Positions 1-12,210 of a stretch of 64,000 bases of DNA are shown piece after piece. Positions within the stretch are counted from its first letter, which is position 1, and every line of letters starts with the position of its first letter. The translations under genes and the position numbers were made by a program. The DNA comes from Onchocerca volvulus (lineage: Eukaryota; Nematoda; Chromadorea; Rhabditida; Onchocercidae), in assembly GCA_000499405.2 (NCBI GenBank), contig HG738143.1, forward strand, positions 1-64,000. Direction: 5' to 3'. The notes under the pieces are model-generated. The model was not told the DNA's origin. It ran no database searches and saw only the letters and a program-made list of their open reading frames with translations.

Positions 1-600
1 GATGTACAACGTCCACAAGCAGATAGACGTCTGCATTCACGATCAACAAAGCTCAGAGAAAATCCTTACAGTTGTGCGGTTTAGATCAATGGGTAAAATT
101 TACGAAAAGAGGCAATTCAAAACACAATCTAACAGTAGAAATCAGAGAGATAATCCTTAAATTGCTTGAACGAAACCTTTGATTTTACATTATCCTGACC
201 TCGACATTTGTGCAACGCAAGTACATTCCCCACAAATCAAAAAATAAATGAATCACATTTCTCACAAAGCAAAAAACAACGAAAAACTTGAATTGCACGT
301 CTTAATTATTTAAAAGCATTTGCCCATTGGAATGCAACGCGTACAAAAATTTGAAATCAATCGATGAATATTTAAAAACATGCGCGCATTCGACTGCAAC
401 TTTTTGTCAAAATTTCAAAGCAATAGCTTAAGGACTTTCCGATATTTAAGATTTTGAATATAGATAATGTGTGTGTTTAAGAACTTACGGAGGTTTAAGA
501 TTTTGAACAAACGAACATTGACATTTTTATTTATATAGATTAGCTGGAGCCGGACAAGCGAAGCGTGTTCGGCCCCCATAGATAGCTGGCCAAACTAGTA
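1..600 (+). repeat. Helitron-like repeat remnant
   Basis: The stretch shares blocks with 11390-11600 and 25140-25340: a 'numbers of -CAACG- then ...aaaatttcaaagcaatag' block, a 'gatttaagattttgaacaaacgaac' type block, and a tail 'tttttatttatatagatt'. A GC-rich near-palindrome follows at about 550-575 (arms GCCGGACAAGC and GCGTGTTCGGC), which would form a hairpin. The same position carries a GC-rich tail in the better preserved copy ending at 25373. No coding capacity is seen. I infer a degenerate non-autonomous element; its 5' end lies outside the window. Confidence 0.45.
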
Positions 601-734
601 CCCACAATCTTCATATCAGCACAGGTATGAGTTTTATCGATTGATTTTAACAATTTCGATCATCAAGCAAGCTTGTTTACTCAATCTTTTTATGAAATTC
701 TCTTTGATTGAAAATATTTTGAATTCCCATTCAT

Positions 735-1530
735 TACTGCTTGAAGAACAATATCTCACGCTCCTTGATAGCAATGGCAATTAGTTCCTAAAGCATTCAA
801 TTACCAGAAGTAAACTTATCTGCAGAAGCAAGCATTTTGGTCAAAATAATAAAAGAAGTACATGCCGTTGCCGTCACTATTCCTACCGATACCCCGGCAT
901 CAGTTTTGGCATATATTTTACAATAAGAAAAAAGATTTTTCTTTTTTGTAATTTCTCATTATATACAAACAAACATTTTTCTACAAAATAGAACATAAAT
1001 TTTACATCGCTAGTTCTAATCCGAAATGAATTTTGGAAGATATTGCTTGGAATCTACGTTGAAAACAAGATCATATATCGCAGTATTTTGATAAATGCAG
1101 CAAATAGCTGATCTCATTTGATCCTTATCTAATATAGCTTTTTCCATGAGATTCCGGACGAAAGTTCTCTCTTACAAGAATCTAAACAGATAATGGGTAT
1201 GCTTTATTAATATTAATCTGTTTAATCTAGATAAGTCATTTTTTGCTTGATAATGGGGTGAATGTATAAGCGCATCAACATGAGATCGTTCCAAATATAC
1301 ATGTATCCATGAGATGATTTCAACGGGGAACGCCTTTGGTTTTGATCATTGTATTTTATCGGATATACGACAGCGCATAATCGATCAGGCGAGACAAAAA
1401 AAAATGCATTATAGGCGATCCAAGCTTCATTTCACAAATAAAATTTCTAATTTGCACGCTAAGTAAGCGCTACATAAAGTTCTAAAGACGCTGTGAAAGC
1501 ATCACTTCGTACGTCTTATGCACAACGAAA
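735..1530 (-). pseudogene. srx receptor pseudogene (exons 2-5 remnant)
   Basis: Read on the minus strand, four blocks in the correct order resemble the receptor exons of this window. About 1455-1530 matches exon 2 (the TM2 'FGILC' part), about 1310-1430 matches exon 3 (the stretch around the NRF/NRL motif and the KYxxLW loop), about 835-930 matches exon 4 (the 'AMACIDF' TM5 part), and about 735-800 matches exon 5 (the 'ILFFKQ' end). Indels and stop codons break every block; for example the exon 3 block contains an A9 run and loses the reading frame. Exons 1, 6 and 7 are not seen. The relic is older than the other pseudogenes here, judged only by how far it has diverged. Confidence 0.6.
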
Positions 1531-1661
1531 AAGAAAAAACATTTATATATATATAAAGAGAAAAAAAAAAAAGAAATCAGATGTTGCAAGGGTACATATA
1601 ATTGAAGTTTTCTATTTTTTTCGCTGGTTTTTCTGCAGAAGCAAGAAGTTTTATGTTGATA

Positions 1662-1779
1662 GAAGTTAAATTTATTACTTTCAACTTCTACATTTGTATG
1701 CCGGAATTAATCTCATTTTTGAAGTTAAATTTATTACTTTCAACTTCTACATTTGTATGCCGGAATTAATCTCATTTTT
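1662..1779. repeat. 59-bp tandem duplication
   Basis: Two adjacent copies of a 59-bp unit occupy 1662-1720 and 1721-1779, each beginning GAAGTTAAATTTATTACTTT and ending in CATTTTT. They look identical by eye, so the duplication is recent. The short reading frame that crosses it has no other support. Confidence 0.85.
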
Positions 1780-2585
1780 TTTTAAAAAGCTTTTTTACCT
1801 CGGTTACAATTCTGGATTGAAAGCGACAACAATTAGAGAATCGCTGTTAGTAGTAATCGCATGTAAGCTCATTAATGAAACGACCGGAAATAGATTTAAA
1901 TCAAGAAATTCCAAAAGATATTTTACATTTTACTAGGAAAGCAAGCCGTCTAGTATATTCGTACATCTTGATTATTAATATCGCCGACACCGTTAAACAG
2001 ATACCTCTTAATCCCGTAATAATATCTAAATCTAATTAAACATTGCTTATACAGGAATATATTCTGAAACGTAATTCAAAATGTTAAAATTAGTGAAGTA
2101 TTACTGTTGTCGGGACTTTTAAAACTGTGAATTGACCATGTTTATATTTTTATTACAGGATGAAAAGAATTAGGGAGAAAAAATTTACTCCCCGCAAAAT
2201 TCATCAATCACAACGACATCAGCTTTCTAAAATTGAACTTTGCAGCCTCAAAAACATTTCATTAATTTGTACATATTTCATAATAATTTTTCCATACTAA
2301 TTTTAATATGTGAAATCGATGATTTCGCTGCATAAAAATCAAACTTCCATGAAATAGAAAATTAGTTTAAAAAAAAAACATTTCCAAGTTAATCCGAGGA
2401 TTAACTTGGGAATATCATAATCTTCGTTAAATAGTGCAACAAATGAATATGAAACACAAAATATGCGAGTTATTAGCAACATTTGTCGAAAATTCCGAGA
2501 GATTCTGATATCAATTTTTAATTCAATCATTTTTTGTAAATTTGAATTGTAGTTCTCGATATTTACTCAATAACTTACTTAATGT
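1780..2585. other. AT-rich intergenic stretch
   Basis: I see no exon, recognisable repeat end or RNA gene here. Short open frames are AT-rich and lack splice or homology support. Confidence 0.4.
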
Positions 2586-2619
2586 TGTGCTTCCTGAATA
2601 TAACTCTGTAAACAATCCA

Positions 2620-3610
2620 TTTATTCCTAATTGCATAAGACGGTTGTATTTCACAACGGCATAGTACTGTTCTGGCACTAAGTCAATAATTAGGAAATGG
2701 TATTATATAGCCAACTATTTTATGCTTTTTTCCTTTTTATTCGACCTCCCTTTGTTGTCAATTTCTTTGCTGTATTGGTATTATTGATTTACAATGTACA
2801 TGTCGGGTCGCGTTCTCCAATTTTTTAAATAAAGGTTTAATTACCCAAGTTTGAGATTCAAAGCAATTCAAATTGGTTTCGCTTCTATATCCGTACCTCT
2901 TGTTGTAAATTGTTTAGGAGAGCTTGTTGCAATTATTTGGAAGGTGTAGCACGACTGCGGAAGAGGTTTTATGGCAAAAACTTTACTGTTAATTATAAGC
3001 TTCACGACTAACAAATTTACTGTGTTATAGCGCGATTAATAAGAACCAAAATAAAGTTATGTAAAGGAAGTAGGAGCGTGAAAATAATAAAAATTTGTGA
3101 GTTGAGAGTTAATCGAGAAAAAGTGTTGTTGATCCAGTAAATGTTGTTGACTGATTTGTCTTGTTAGTTACAGACTGTTTTATATGAAGACATTAGAATT
3201 GCGTAAGTGTTATTAGCCCGAGACAATGTAAGCAAGAAACACAAATTACCAATATTTGAATTTCCTTAACAATATAAACTAATATAATTTCCTTGACAAC
3301 ATAACTAATATAACTAATTTCAGTTTTTCGGCACTTTAACAACATCCTAATATAAACTAATTTCCGATACTTTACAACATATACTGATATAACTAATTTC
3401 CGACATTTTAACAACATCTTTTAATATAGCCAATTTCTGACACCTTAACAACATATTCTAATATAACCAATTTCGATTTTCCGACACCTATTGAGCAAGA
3501 ATAAAAGTTCAAATAAAACCGAATGATCACGCAGCACAATTACTCACAACCGCAAACGTAAGTCGTTATTGTCAAACTTCAAATTAAAAGTTCTCTTTTC
3601 TTCAAAAAAA
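2620..3610 (+). repeat. LTR-type repeat with internal minisatellite
   Basis: Two blocks match the element at 41418-41891 in inverted orientation: about 2635-2670 (GACGGTTGTATTTC) and about 3520-3600 (GCAGCACAATTACTCAC and onward). Between them, AATAAAGGTTTAATTACCCA (near 2829) is the polyadenylation-like motif found in every LTR copy of this window. About 3260-3487 is a degenerate minisatellite of five or so units of 35-43 bp, each containing CAACAT...AATTTC. No gag or pol coding is visible. I interpret it as a solo LTR or LTR fragment; exact ends are uncertain. Confidence 0.5.
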
Positions 3611-4076
3611 AATTTTTCGACAACATCAGTCTACTTAGATATCAGCTGTTATGCTAGCAATTTTGCAAAACTGTTTCATCTTCAATTTTGTGGAGTATGA
3701 GGCAAATAATTTTACTAAATTGCAATAACATTTAAATAATTGGAAAACGATAAAACAGAAACAGCAAAAATTGAATGGAAAAATCCGATTCCCGAATTTT
3801 TTTTTTTTTTCGTGAATAATTTGGATGAAGAAAACCAAAAAAAACTAAAGCACAGATAAATAATTTATTTGCGAAATTGACATCTGCTATTCAACCCAGA
3901 AAAAATCTCATGTAATGACATATTTTGGCGATGGTATTATCGATGATAATAAAGAAAGTTTTAGAGCTAATGATGAGAATTGAATGAGAATAAAACAGTT
4001 GAATACGATACGCTTTTATCTAAACTCAAATGGGATTATCAATTCGTTACATGAAGATGCAAAAGAAATGTTAGTT

Positions 4077-4608
4077 TCACGGCTTTGAATTGATTTGTAA
4101 CAATTTTAAGTTTATGATTGGTATTATTACTGTTGCACTGAAATTTTTTTTGCAAGCAAGGTTCCAGTTCAAAATTAGAAAGATTAATCTGAAAATCAAA
4201 AATTACTTTCTAGTGATTATTGAAGTTAATACCGAAAAAAGTATAGGATGACATCCTTTCAACATGTTCAAGCAAATAATTGGTTGGTGAATTCTTCAAA
4301 ATTAATTTATTAAAGTTCCGATACATAAAATTTACCCATCTAGTGAATGCGTCAGAATCCATGAAATCGTGCCGGATATAACCAATATCCATTAATCATT
4401 CTCTTTTTTTTTTTTCAGTTATCTGTTTTTTATTTCAATTAAGTCTAAATTATTATAAACATCCAATGCTTCGCCAATTTTCCGTATTGTAATTTTACTG
4501 TACACCCGAAAAATAATCTGATTATTATAGTATTGAGTTCAATAGAATACTGACCAATGCAACGCATGCTATTGCAATGCAGTCTTCAAGAGCATTAGTT
4601 TTAGTTAT
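4077..4608 (-). pseudogene. srx receptor pseudogene with exons 2-5 deleted
   Basis: Only three of the seven receptor exons survive, compressed into 530 bp. Exon 1 (4555-4608) aligns over its full 54 nt to srx-A exon 1, but its start codon is ATA, and it keeps a GTCAGT donor. Exon 6 survives only as its 3' half (4336 to about 4398); there the conserved 'DKW' reads D-stop-W. It still ends in the normal GG before a gtaaat donor. Exon 7 (4077-4188) is a full 112 nt, open and in frame to TGA, and close to srx-A exon 7 (tail ending KP-stop). Exons 2-5 and their introns are absent between 4400 and 4555. The gene faces srx-A head to head. Confidence 0.8.
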
Positions 4609-7120
4609 TATAATTGCATTTGAAATAATGGCCCAAAAATGCGATTATTTGGAATTAAGTCCAATTTTAATGAATTCATTTTAGCTTTTTCCATCGAGAA
4701 TGATAATCGACAAATGTTGCTGAAAATGCAGGAATGAGATAGGTGAAATAGATGAATTAATGAAAAGGGGCAAATGCAAAATTTCATTATTGTTTGTTTA
4801 TGGCTCAATTGTTTTAATTAAAAATGACTTGAATGGAACGATTATGTTCGTTTATAAAAATCGGGGGATTTATTTCATTAAAAAAAGATCGAAGAAATGA
4901 AAAATGTATTTCATATATCCTTGGAATTTTAAACAAGTAATGGAATGAAAAGTTAGAAGAAATAAAAGATGAAGGAAAATCGTCGTTGTTTTTAACAATT
5001 TTAAACTTTGCTTTATATAACCATGGGGAATAATTGATTATTGATTTTCAATGAAAAATTCAAAAAAACAAATACTATGAAGTTCGGAATTCCGTTTTTC
5101 AATAATTTGACCTTCTGAATGCACTCCAAGTAATTATCATGTTGAATATTATCATAATATTAGCAAAATTAGTCGACTAATTTAGTGACGAATTTCGTGA
5201 ATAATTCTCATGTTTATTGCATTTCCCTTCGAAGAATTTCGAGAAAGTAAAAATAAAAAAGTAAAAATTTTTATAATTCTCGAAATAAACAATGCTTTCT
5301 TTTCATGATTTTTTTTTTAATATTTGTTTTATATGTGTTTTTATATTTGTTTATATTTGTTTCAAATGAAAAAAAAAAAACCCGCCCAATTGATTCCTGC
5401 GATTCTAGCTTTAATTATTTTGATATATTTTAAGTGAGAATTTTTTCGGTTTATTATGAGTTTGCAAACTTTTCAGCAAACAAGTTATATAATTGAGATC
5501 AATTATTGTCGTAAATGTGAAAAAAATAACTTGAAGTTTTTCTTAAAAGAACTTCAAGAAAATTTTGAAAGTGAACTTTCAATTTTGCATGTAGTGAATT
5601 TATTTCTTAGACAGAGGATTAAAAATCTCTAAAAGCTTCAATTATGTTCATTTTACAAAACTCTTCCTAATTGCAGGAAAAAATAATTATTAATTTCTTA
5701 GGAAATATAACTCTATATAACATATCGAAATAATTCGGAATAAATTTTAATATTATATTCCACTGTGGACAAAATTTTTGCATTGTCTTTGCATTACATC
5801 TATGAATTAAAATTTTTTGTTTGAGTTTTAGATAAATATAATTCCCGAAATAACAAAAATTTGAACAAATATTGAAAAATTTAGCATTTTTTTTTCAAAT
5901 TTCTATAAATATCAATAGTCGTACGATTTTGAAAAGTAAATAAGTTAAAATTGTTGCGATTATGTATATATATATATATTTTAAAATAAAAATTTCAATA
6001 TAAATTTTTTTTCTTTTGAGCAGAACGATGAGAAATTTTTTTTACTGATTATTGAAAGAGTCATTTTTTATCGAAGGGCAGCAAAATTCTGATAATTCTT
6101 AACAAAGCAACTTTATTATAACATAATGTGATATTTATAAAATTGGTTGGCAAAAAAAAAGATATTTTCAGCGATATTTACGAATTTTAGTAGCCTTTGT
6201 TAAGCTTGAGAATCAATTTTCCACTAGCCTGCCACCCAATGGGGATTTATCTGAATGTAGCGGAATTTTTCCTGATTAATGATATTTTTTTTGCAGCAAA
6301 TGAATGCGAAATACAAAATATTTGAGTTATTTGCAGCATTAGTGCGTTAACAAATATTTTGGTTGAACAAATAAAAACAAGAATGGAATCGCAAGAATAT
6401 CAGGAATTTTTTTCTTTTAAAATAAAAAATCATAAAATAAAGCATTTTTTTTTGAGGTATGTAATAAATTTTTTTCTTTGAAAATCATAAATCATTTGAA
6501 GAAGTGCAATAAAAAATATGAATTTTTTACGAAAACTGCCACTAAATGAGTTGATTTATTTTGTTAATACTATGATAACATTCAACATGATAATTACTCG
6601 GAGAACGAATCAAAATATTGAAAAATGAAATTTCAAATTGCATAATATTTGTTGAATTTTTTATTGGAAGCCAATAATTACTTATTCCAACACCTATATA
6701 ATTAATGATTATATAAAACCAAGAATTTAATAATTTTTCAACGGAAAATTTTCCTTCATGTTTGATTTCTTACATTTTATCTCCATTACTTGTTTAAAAT
6801 TTCAATATATGTGATATATTTATTTGTCATTTCATAATTTCTTTTTAAAATGCCATTCCTTGATTTTTATGAAATGTATTCTTTTAAATCACTTCTAATA
6901 AAAGCAACTTGGAGAAATCCTTCATGATTAAAGCTATAAACGAACTATGAAACTTTCCATTCGCTTCCTTTTCGACTTATTTCTTTCATTTATTTATCTT
7001 ATCTTTCATTTATCTCATATTTTCAGCTATATTTGTCGGATTATCATAATCGATTGGTGAAAATTAAAATCAATCTATCAAATTTGATTTAATTCCAAAA
7101 ACTAAAATTTTTGGTCGATT
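4609..7120. other. intergenic inverted duplication between the head-to-head srx copies
   Basis: No coding exon is found. The two halves are inverted copies of each other. For example, 5130-5240 matches the reverse complement of about 6500-6600, sharing AGTAATTATCATGTTGAAT and TTTAGTG(A/G)C, and 4690-4860 resembles the reverse complement of about 6850-7040. The same block lies upstream of srx-D at about 17608-17700. The duplication therefore included 5' flanking DNA as well as the genes. Confidence 0.65.
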
Positions 7121-7138
7121 TTTTCAAATGCAGTTATT
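7120..7138 (+). promoter_or_regulatory. candidate trans-splice acceptor of srx-A
   Basis: A pyrimidine-rich run followed by AAATGCAG ends at 7133, five bases before the ATG at 7139. Nematode spliced-leader acceptors sit at such positions. No 5' exon is needed to explain it. This is inference from position only. Confidence 0.35.
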
Positions 7139-9129
7139 ATGACTGAAACTAGTTCTCTTGAAGACCGCATTGCAATAACATGCGTTGCAGTGGTTGGTAA
7201 TTTATTGAATTAATTTTTTGCTCTTCGTATTGTTTCAATATTCCAATAATTATTTCTTGGTAAACCATTAAATGTTTGTAATGATTTCAACATAATTGAA
7301 ATAAAAAAACAGGTAACTACAAATGAGATCGATCCAAGATGTGACAAATGCTGAAATGAAAATAAGAGTAATTCGCTTACTGTTTGTCATCTTTTGAACA
7401 AGCAATACAATGGATATAAATATTTTTATGAAGACGGAAATATTAATGATAAAAATCTTGCCTTATGCTCGAGAAAAGTAATTCGAAGAATGAAAATCTT
7501 GTTGATACTTAATTCTATAAAATCTCATCATTATGTCATGAACAATAAAGTCAGTTAATTTTACATTGAATATTCTAGGCATCGATCTTTGGGCTGGTCA
7601 GCAATAGCATGTCACTTATAATCGCAAGTACAAAAGCACGTTATCGTAATGCGTTTGGAATTTTATGCAGCGGTTTCCTGATATGCAACTTGCAAGCTAT
7701 ATTTGTACACTTCACGTGGTGTACCATTGTCTTAAGCGTGTAAGTATGCTAGTTTTTTAAACAAAATTTCTTCCCATTTTATTCAAAAAATTTCGCTTCA
7801 GGAAATCTCCAGCACTATCATCGCCGCAATTTTTTCTTGTAAGACTGGTGGGTCTTTTACTAAACGGAGGATGGTTTGGATCGCTTTTTCTGCATTTTGC
7901 TATAGCCGTTAATAGATTTCATGCTTTCGTATATGCGACAAAATACAATCAGTTATGGTCGCAATCTAACACTTTAAAAGCTGTTCTCATCGTTTGGACA
8001 TCTGCAATTGTTTATTGCACTCACCATTTATTCTGTAAGTCCATGAAAAAGCTAATTATCTTTATTTAACATCAAATGGCCCCGATGATGTTATGTAATC
8101 ATTTTTTGTCTGTCACGCCATGTAGACCTTAAAAGCAAGCAAAAACCATTTTATTTTAAAAATTGTTTGCAGATGACTGCGCTCTTTTGTTTAATAGAAG
8201 TTCGACTTATAGTTGGTTGCACTACGGTCAAATATGTGGAAACTTTGATGCTGCAGCATCAGTAGTAATAGTACTGGCGATTGCATGCATCGATTTCATT
8301 ACTTTTATCAAAATACTTGCATATCGCAGAGTGGATTTATTTCTGATTGTTTCAACAACTCATTACATATTTGTATTAGCAGCATAATGATTAATATTTA
8401 TTTTTTCTTGTTAATTAAGCCAGTAGATCAGATCCAGCATGCAGATCACATTATAGTAACTTTTCTTGAATTTTAGGCAATGCGGAAAAATATGACAGTG
8501 TCAGTTGGTGGTGTCAACAAGGAAAGAGAGATACTGTTCTTCAAACAAGTAATGACAAAAATTCAAGCATCATTAATAAAAATTGCTTCATTTACAGGCC
8601 GAATAGAGAGACACCAAATGATTATTCTTTCGTTGAAATCAATTGACATTCTCTATATCCTAAAAATGTGTTCTTTCAAGGATTGTGAGAACTAATTCAA
8701 GTTTCAGTTTAAAAAATTCAAATTTATAACAATGAATGCCCTCACATTTTGCTATTGTCATTTTTGCAGTCTTGTAAACTTGGCTTGCTTTACATCTTTT
8801 TTGTCATTACATTCAATGTCCCTGCACGTTTATTTACCGATAAATGGATACTGTTTATATCAGGCACAATTTCATGGATTCTGATCCATTCACTTGATGG
8901 GTAAGTTTCATACCTCAGAGCTTTAATGAATGAATTCTGAAGAAATCACCAATCAATTGATATGATATCATCATATATCTGTTTCGGTATTACTAAATAA
9001 TTATTTTTGATTTTCAGATTAATCTTTCTAATTTTCAATTGGAATGTTCTTTGGAAAAAAAATTTCCGTGCAACAGTAATAGTACCAGTCACAAACTTGG
9101 ATTTGTTTCGAATCATTCCAAAGCCATGA
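7139..9129 (+). CDS. srx-A: Srx-class seven-transmembrane chemoreceptor, intact
   Basis: Seven exons: 7139-7192, 7579-7739, 7802-8034, 8173-8330, 8477-8548, 8770-8900, 9018-9129. They join to 306 codons without a stop. TM1 carries the G..N pattern (G23, N27). TM2 begins at FGILC (44-48). TM3 ends in NRF (109-111), the Srx counterpart of DRY, followed by the ATKYNQLW loop. 'ILFFKQ' ends at 226 before TM6. 'DGLIFLIFN' (from 269) marks TM7. This order matches the nematode Srx family (Pfam 7TM_GPCR_Srx) and its usual length of about 300 residues. Family members are thought to be G-protein-coupled odorant receptors of ciliated neurons. Donors of introns 1 (GTTGGT) and 4 (GTGGAT) are weak, but any other choice breaks the frame shared with paralogues. 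The short tail ends Lys-Pro. Confidence 0.85.
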
Positions 9130-10690
9130 AACTAAATTTTTTTTTAATCTGAATATGATGAATCGATAATCCGATCTGAAATGATACATTTTTATATAAA
9201 TATTACTCTTCAGTGTAACAAATAGCTATCTCTATATTTCGTGTTTTTGTTGAAATCTTTTGAAAATTATTGGATTGTTTGTGCAATAAAGCAAATTTAA
9301 TCTCACATGCTTAAAAAAAAGTTCAATACAACTATACGTCGTTCTTTATTTTCTTAATGTCATAAATATATATTGATGGTTTAAAAAGATGCATGAGTTA
9401 AAATATCAGAATTTTACTTTGTATACTATTTTGATAATACTTTAAACATATTTGTTTGAAAAATAATTTTCTGGTTCATATTACCCGATGTTTTTCTTAT
9501 ACAGGAGCAGAAATTTTCCATTTTCCTTTGATTTTAAATTCAGATTTGGAAAATGCTGTCATAATAAAAAAGAAAACAGTAATAATAGATCTTGCATTCA
9601 ACCTTGTCCATTCATTTGTTTGCTTCAATTTTCTTAATTTTGCCTTGCTTAATAGCCTTAATAGCCTTTGTTTTTTTCTTTTTTTTTTTTTTAATGAGCT
9701 GACCTTCTCTTATTGCAAAACGGAATCCTTTAATCCATTGCTATCGGTTCTGCAATTCTACTTCTACACTTACATTATCTCGTGGCATCAACAATTCTAT
9801 ACTTCCTGTCACATTTGTAGTTCTTAAATAAAATTGCGGCTGATAATTTTTAAAAAATGGTTTGTATCTCCCTCCCTCGTCTTTCTTTAATACATATACC
9901 TCCGCTTTGAACTAGACCATTATGTCAGATGAAAGAGGCTGAATAAGTGTAAGTCAAGTTTGGCTTAGTTAACGCATTAAAAATTGTCGCATCTTGAAAG
10001 AATTCAGCATCATTTTGGAATTTCCATGTACTTTCCGTTAAAAATTTACCAGTCGATTTTGTGCAATAAAAAAAAAGCATAATAATTCTGAAATTCAACT
10101 GTTGTTATACCAAGTAACAGATAACTAATAAGTGTTATCTTGTTAAATAGCATTTTGATAACGATTAAATAATTATACTAAATAATAACTGAAAACTTTA
10201 GGAGTTTAAAATGTTTATCAATTATAGCAAAAAAAAAAAAATTACATTTATTCAAATAGTCTTAATTCTTGCATTATTGAAAAGAATTATTCTGATTTTT
10301 TTTTTTTTTTTTTTTTGATCATTCAATTTTACAAACCATTTCTATTTGCAACAAAGATTCAGAAAATCAGAATTATGAATTAATGAACAATCAAAATATA
10401 TGATAATATGAAAATGCTAAGAAATGTTAACTCTTTTTTTTTCGAAAACTTATTCGCCTATTGTTGTTAAAAATTGATAATAGGAATAAAAAAAAAAATT
10501 GTATTGATGACAATGAAAAAAGTTTTATATTGTTATTAGAATTAGTCGCAATTTTGCTTGAATAAAATCATAGATATTTCTAAAAATTGGTAAAGCTTGA
10601 TCATTACTGAAGAAAAAATAAATAAAATTTCACAGCAGTTATATTTCTTCGTTCAATTTTTTTGCATATTATTTTCACATTTATTTTAAT
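9130..10690. other. AT-rich intergenic stretch
   Basis: I found no exon homologous to the neighbouring genes and no element ends. The longest open frame (9456-9827) uses no ATG-supported coding context and is rich in Phe, Leu and Asn from poly-T tracts. Long T and A homopolymers occur at 9671-9692 and 10299-10316. Confidence 0.4.
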
Positions 10691-10699
10691 GTTTTGAAA

Positions 10700-11685
10700 T
10701 CGGATAGGCATTCTTTTTGTCAGATATACTTACTTTTTTTCACGTATCATGTTTGTGACAACTAAAAGTTTGTGAGGGGCTGGATTTTTTGACTACGTCC
10801 ACTGCTACACCTTCAAGAGCGGTCAGAATTTATTCACCACGCTTATTTCAGCATTGATTGCTGCTACTTCCTGCAACGTTTCAAGTTCTCCATCGACTGA
10901 TTTGAAATTTTCATACCCGTTGCATTCGAATACACGCGTGTTTTTAATAAATAAAGTGAGTAATATAAGCTTTTTGTTTGTTTTTTGCTTTGTGAGGGAT
11001 GTAATTCATTTACTTTTTGAATTGTGAGTGATGCAGTTGCGTCGTACAAATGTCGAGGTCAGGATAGCTATGATGAAATGTTTCCTTAATGTAATTTGTG
11101 AATTATCTTCTTTAATATTGAGCTAATATTACTTCTAATATCAGAAATGTTCAATGTTCATTTTGACACAACGTTTCAGGTTTTAACCCATTGATTTGAA
11201 AATTTGACACAACGTTACATTCAAATAGGCGCATAGTTTTTGCTTAGATATATCCACATTTTTTTTACCTGTCATATCTGTAACAAATAAAGGATTCAGT
11301 CTAGAGCGGACTGAATCTATTAACCACGCTTACTTACTGCAAAGTGGCTTTCAGTATGCAACGCAAAGTAGTCTCGGTAAAGTATGCGCGTGTTTCAATG
11401 CAACGTTCTGTCAAAATTTCAAAACAGTAGATAAAAACTTCCGCAGATTTAAGGTTTTGAACAAACGAACACTTTTGACTGTTAGTATCTTTTAATATCA
11501 TATATAATTTTTGCAGTAGTAACATCCAATTCAACTTCTATTAAGATTTCCAAGCAATAAATAAAAACTTTCGGAGATTTAAGATTTTAAACAAACGAAC
11601 ATTACGACTGTTAATATTTTTTAATACCATATATAATTATATGAATTTGTCCAGCGTATCGCTACACGTGGCTGGGTTGAGCTAG
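10700..11685 (+). mobile_element. Helitron-like non-autonomous element, degenerate
   Basis: The right end reads CCAGC...GGCTGG, a stem-loop, then GTTGAG and CTAG at 11682-11685, followed by T. This is the Helitron 3' arrangement of a hairpin a few bases before CTRR. Internal blocks match the better preserved element at 24391-25373: TCACGT(A)TC...TGTGACAACTAAAAG near 10740, the ACGCGTG block near 10930, and the AACAAACGAAC block near 11460 and 11590. Part of it is duplicated internally (11400-11480 and 11550-11620). No clear TC start was found, so the left boundary is approximate. Confidence 0.5.
11283..11310. repeat. 9-bp perfect stem-loop
   Basis: GATTCAGTC is followed by a short spacer (TAGAGCG) and GACTGAATC. 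It lies inside the Helitron-like element. It may be part of that element's internal structure; no independent role is shown. Confidence 0.6.
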
Positions 11686-12210
11686 TCTGGAATAAATTTT
11701 AAAACTGTTTCTAACTGTGGACAAAATTTTTGCATCATATCAATTTTTGAGTTGAAATTATTTATTTGAGATTTAAATAAATGTGATCCCAGAAATAGAA
11801 AAATTTTAAACAAATATCACAGATACCAGAACAGCGGGATTAATCTGAAAGTGGCACATTTTTCTCTGGTTTTTGGCATCTTCATATGCAGGCAGCCTTC
11901 ATATGCATGAGTACGCTGTATATGTATGTATGAATGTGCAATCAGAATACGCAGATTTTACAAATATACATACATATACATAAGATGCAATTTCTTAGGT
12001 TTGCCATTGTGGGTATTTAGACCTATTCATTACATTCACATGTAATCCAGCTTAGGATGATATACAAAATCTCTTATTTCCTGGGCAATTGCCGATGGAT
12101 AGGCATGACATCACAGCACGTTTTTTCAGACAGGAGCTGAAATCGCTGGTGGATTTTATAGTAAAACATGAAGTATTACCTGTGTTTTAATTTTATTCAT
12201 GACTTAGTTC

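Noticed and set aside
3260..3487. Possible CRISPR-like array
   Set aside because: Units are degenerate, contiguous and without unique spacers; it is a eukaryotic minisatellite.
9456..9827. 123-codon frame
   Set aside because: Phe/Leu-rich from poly-T tracts, no homology and no splice partners.
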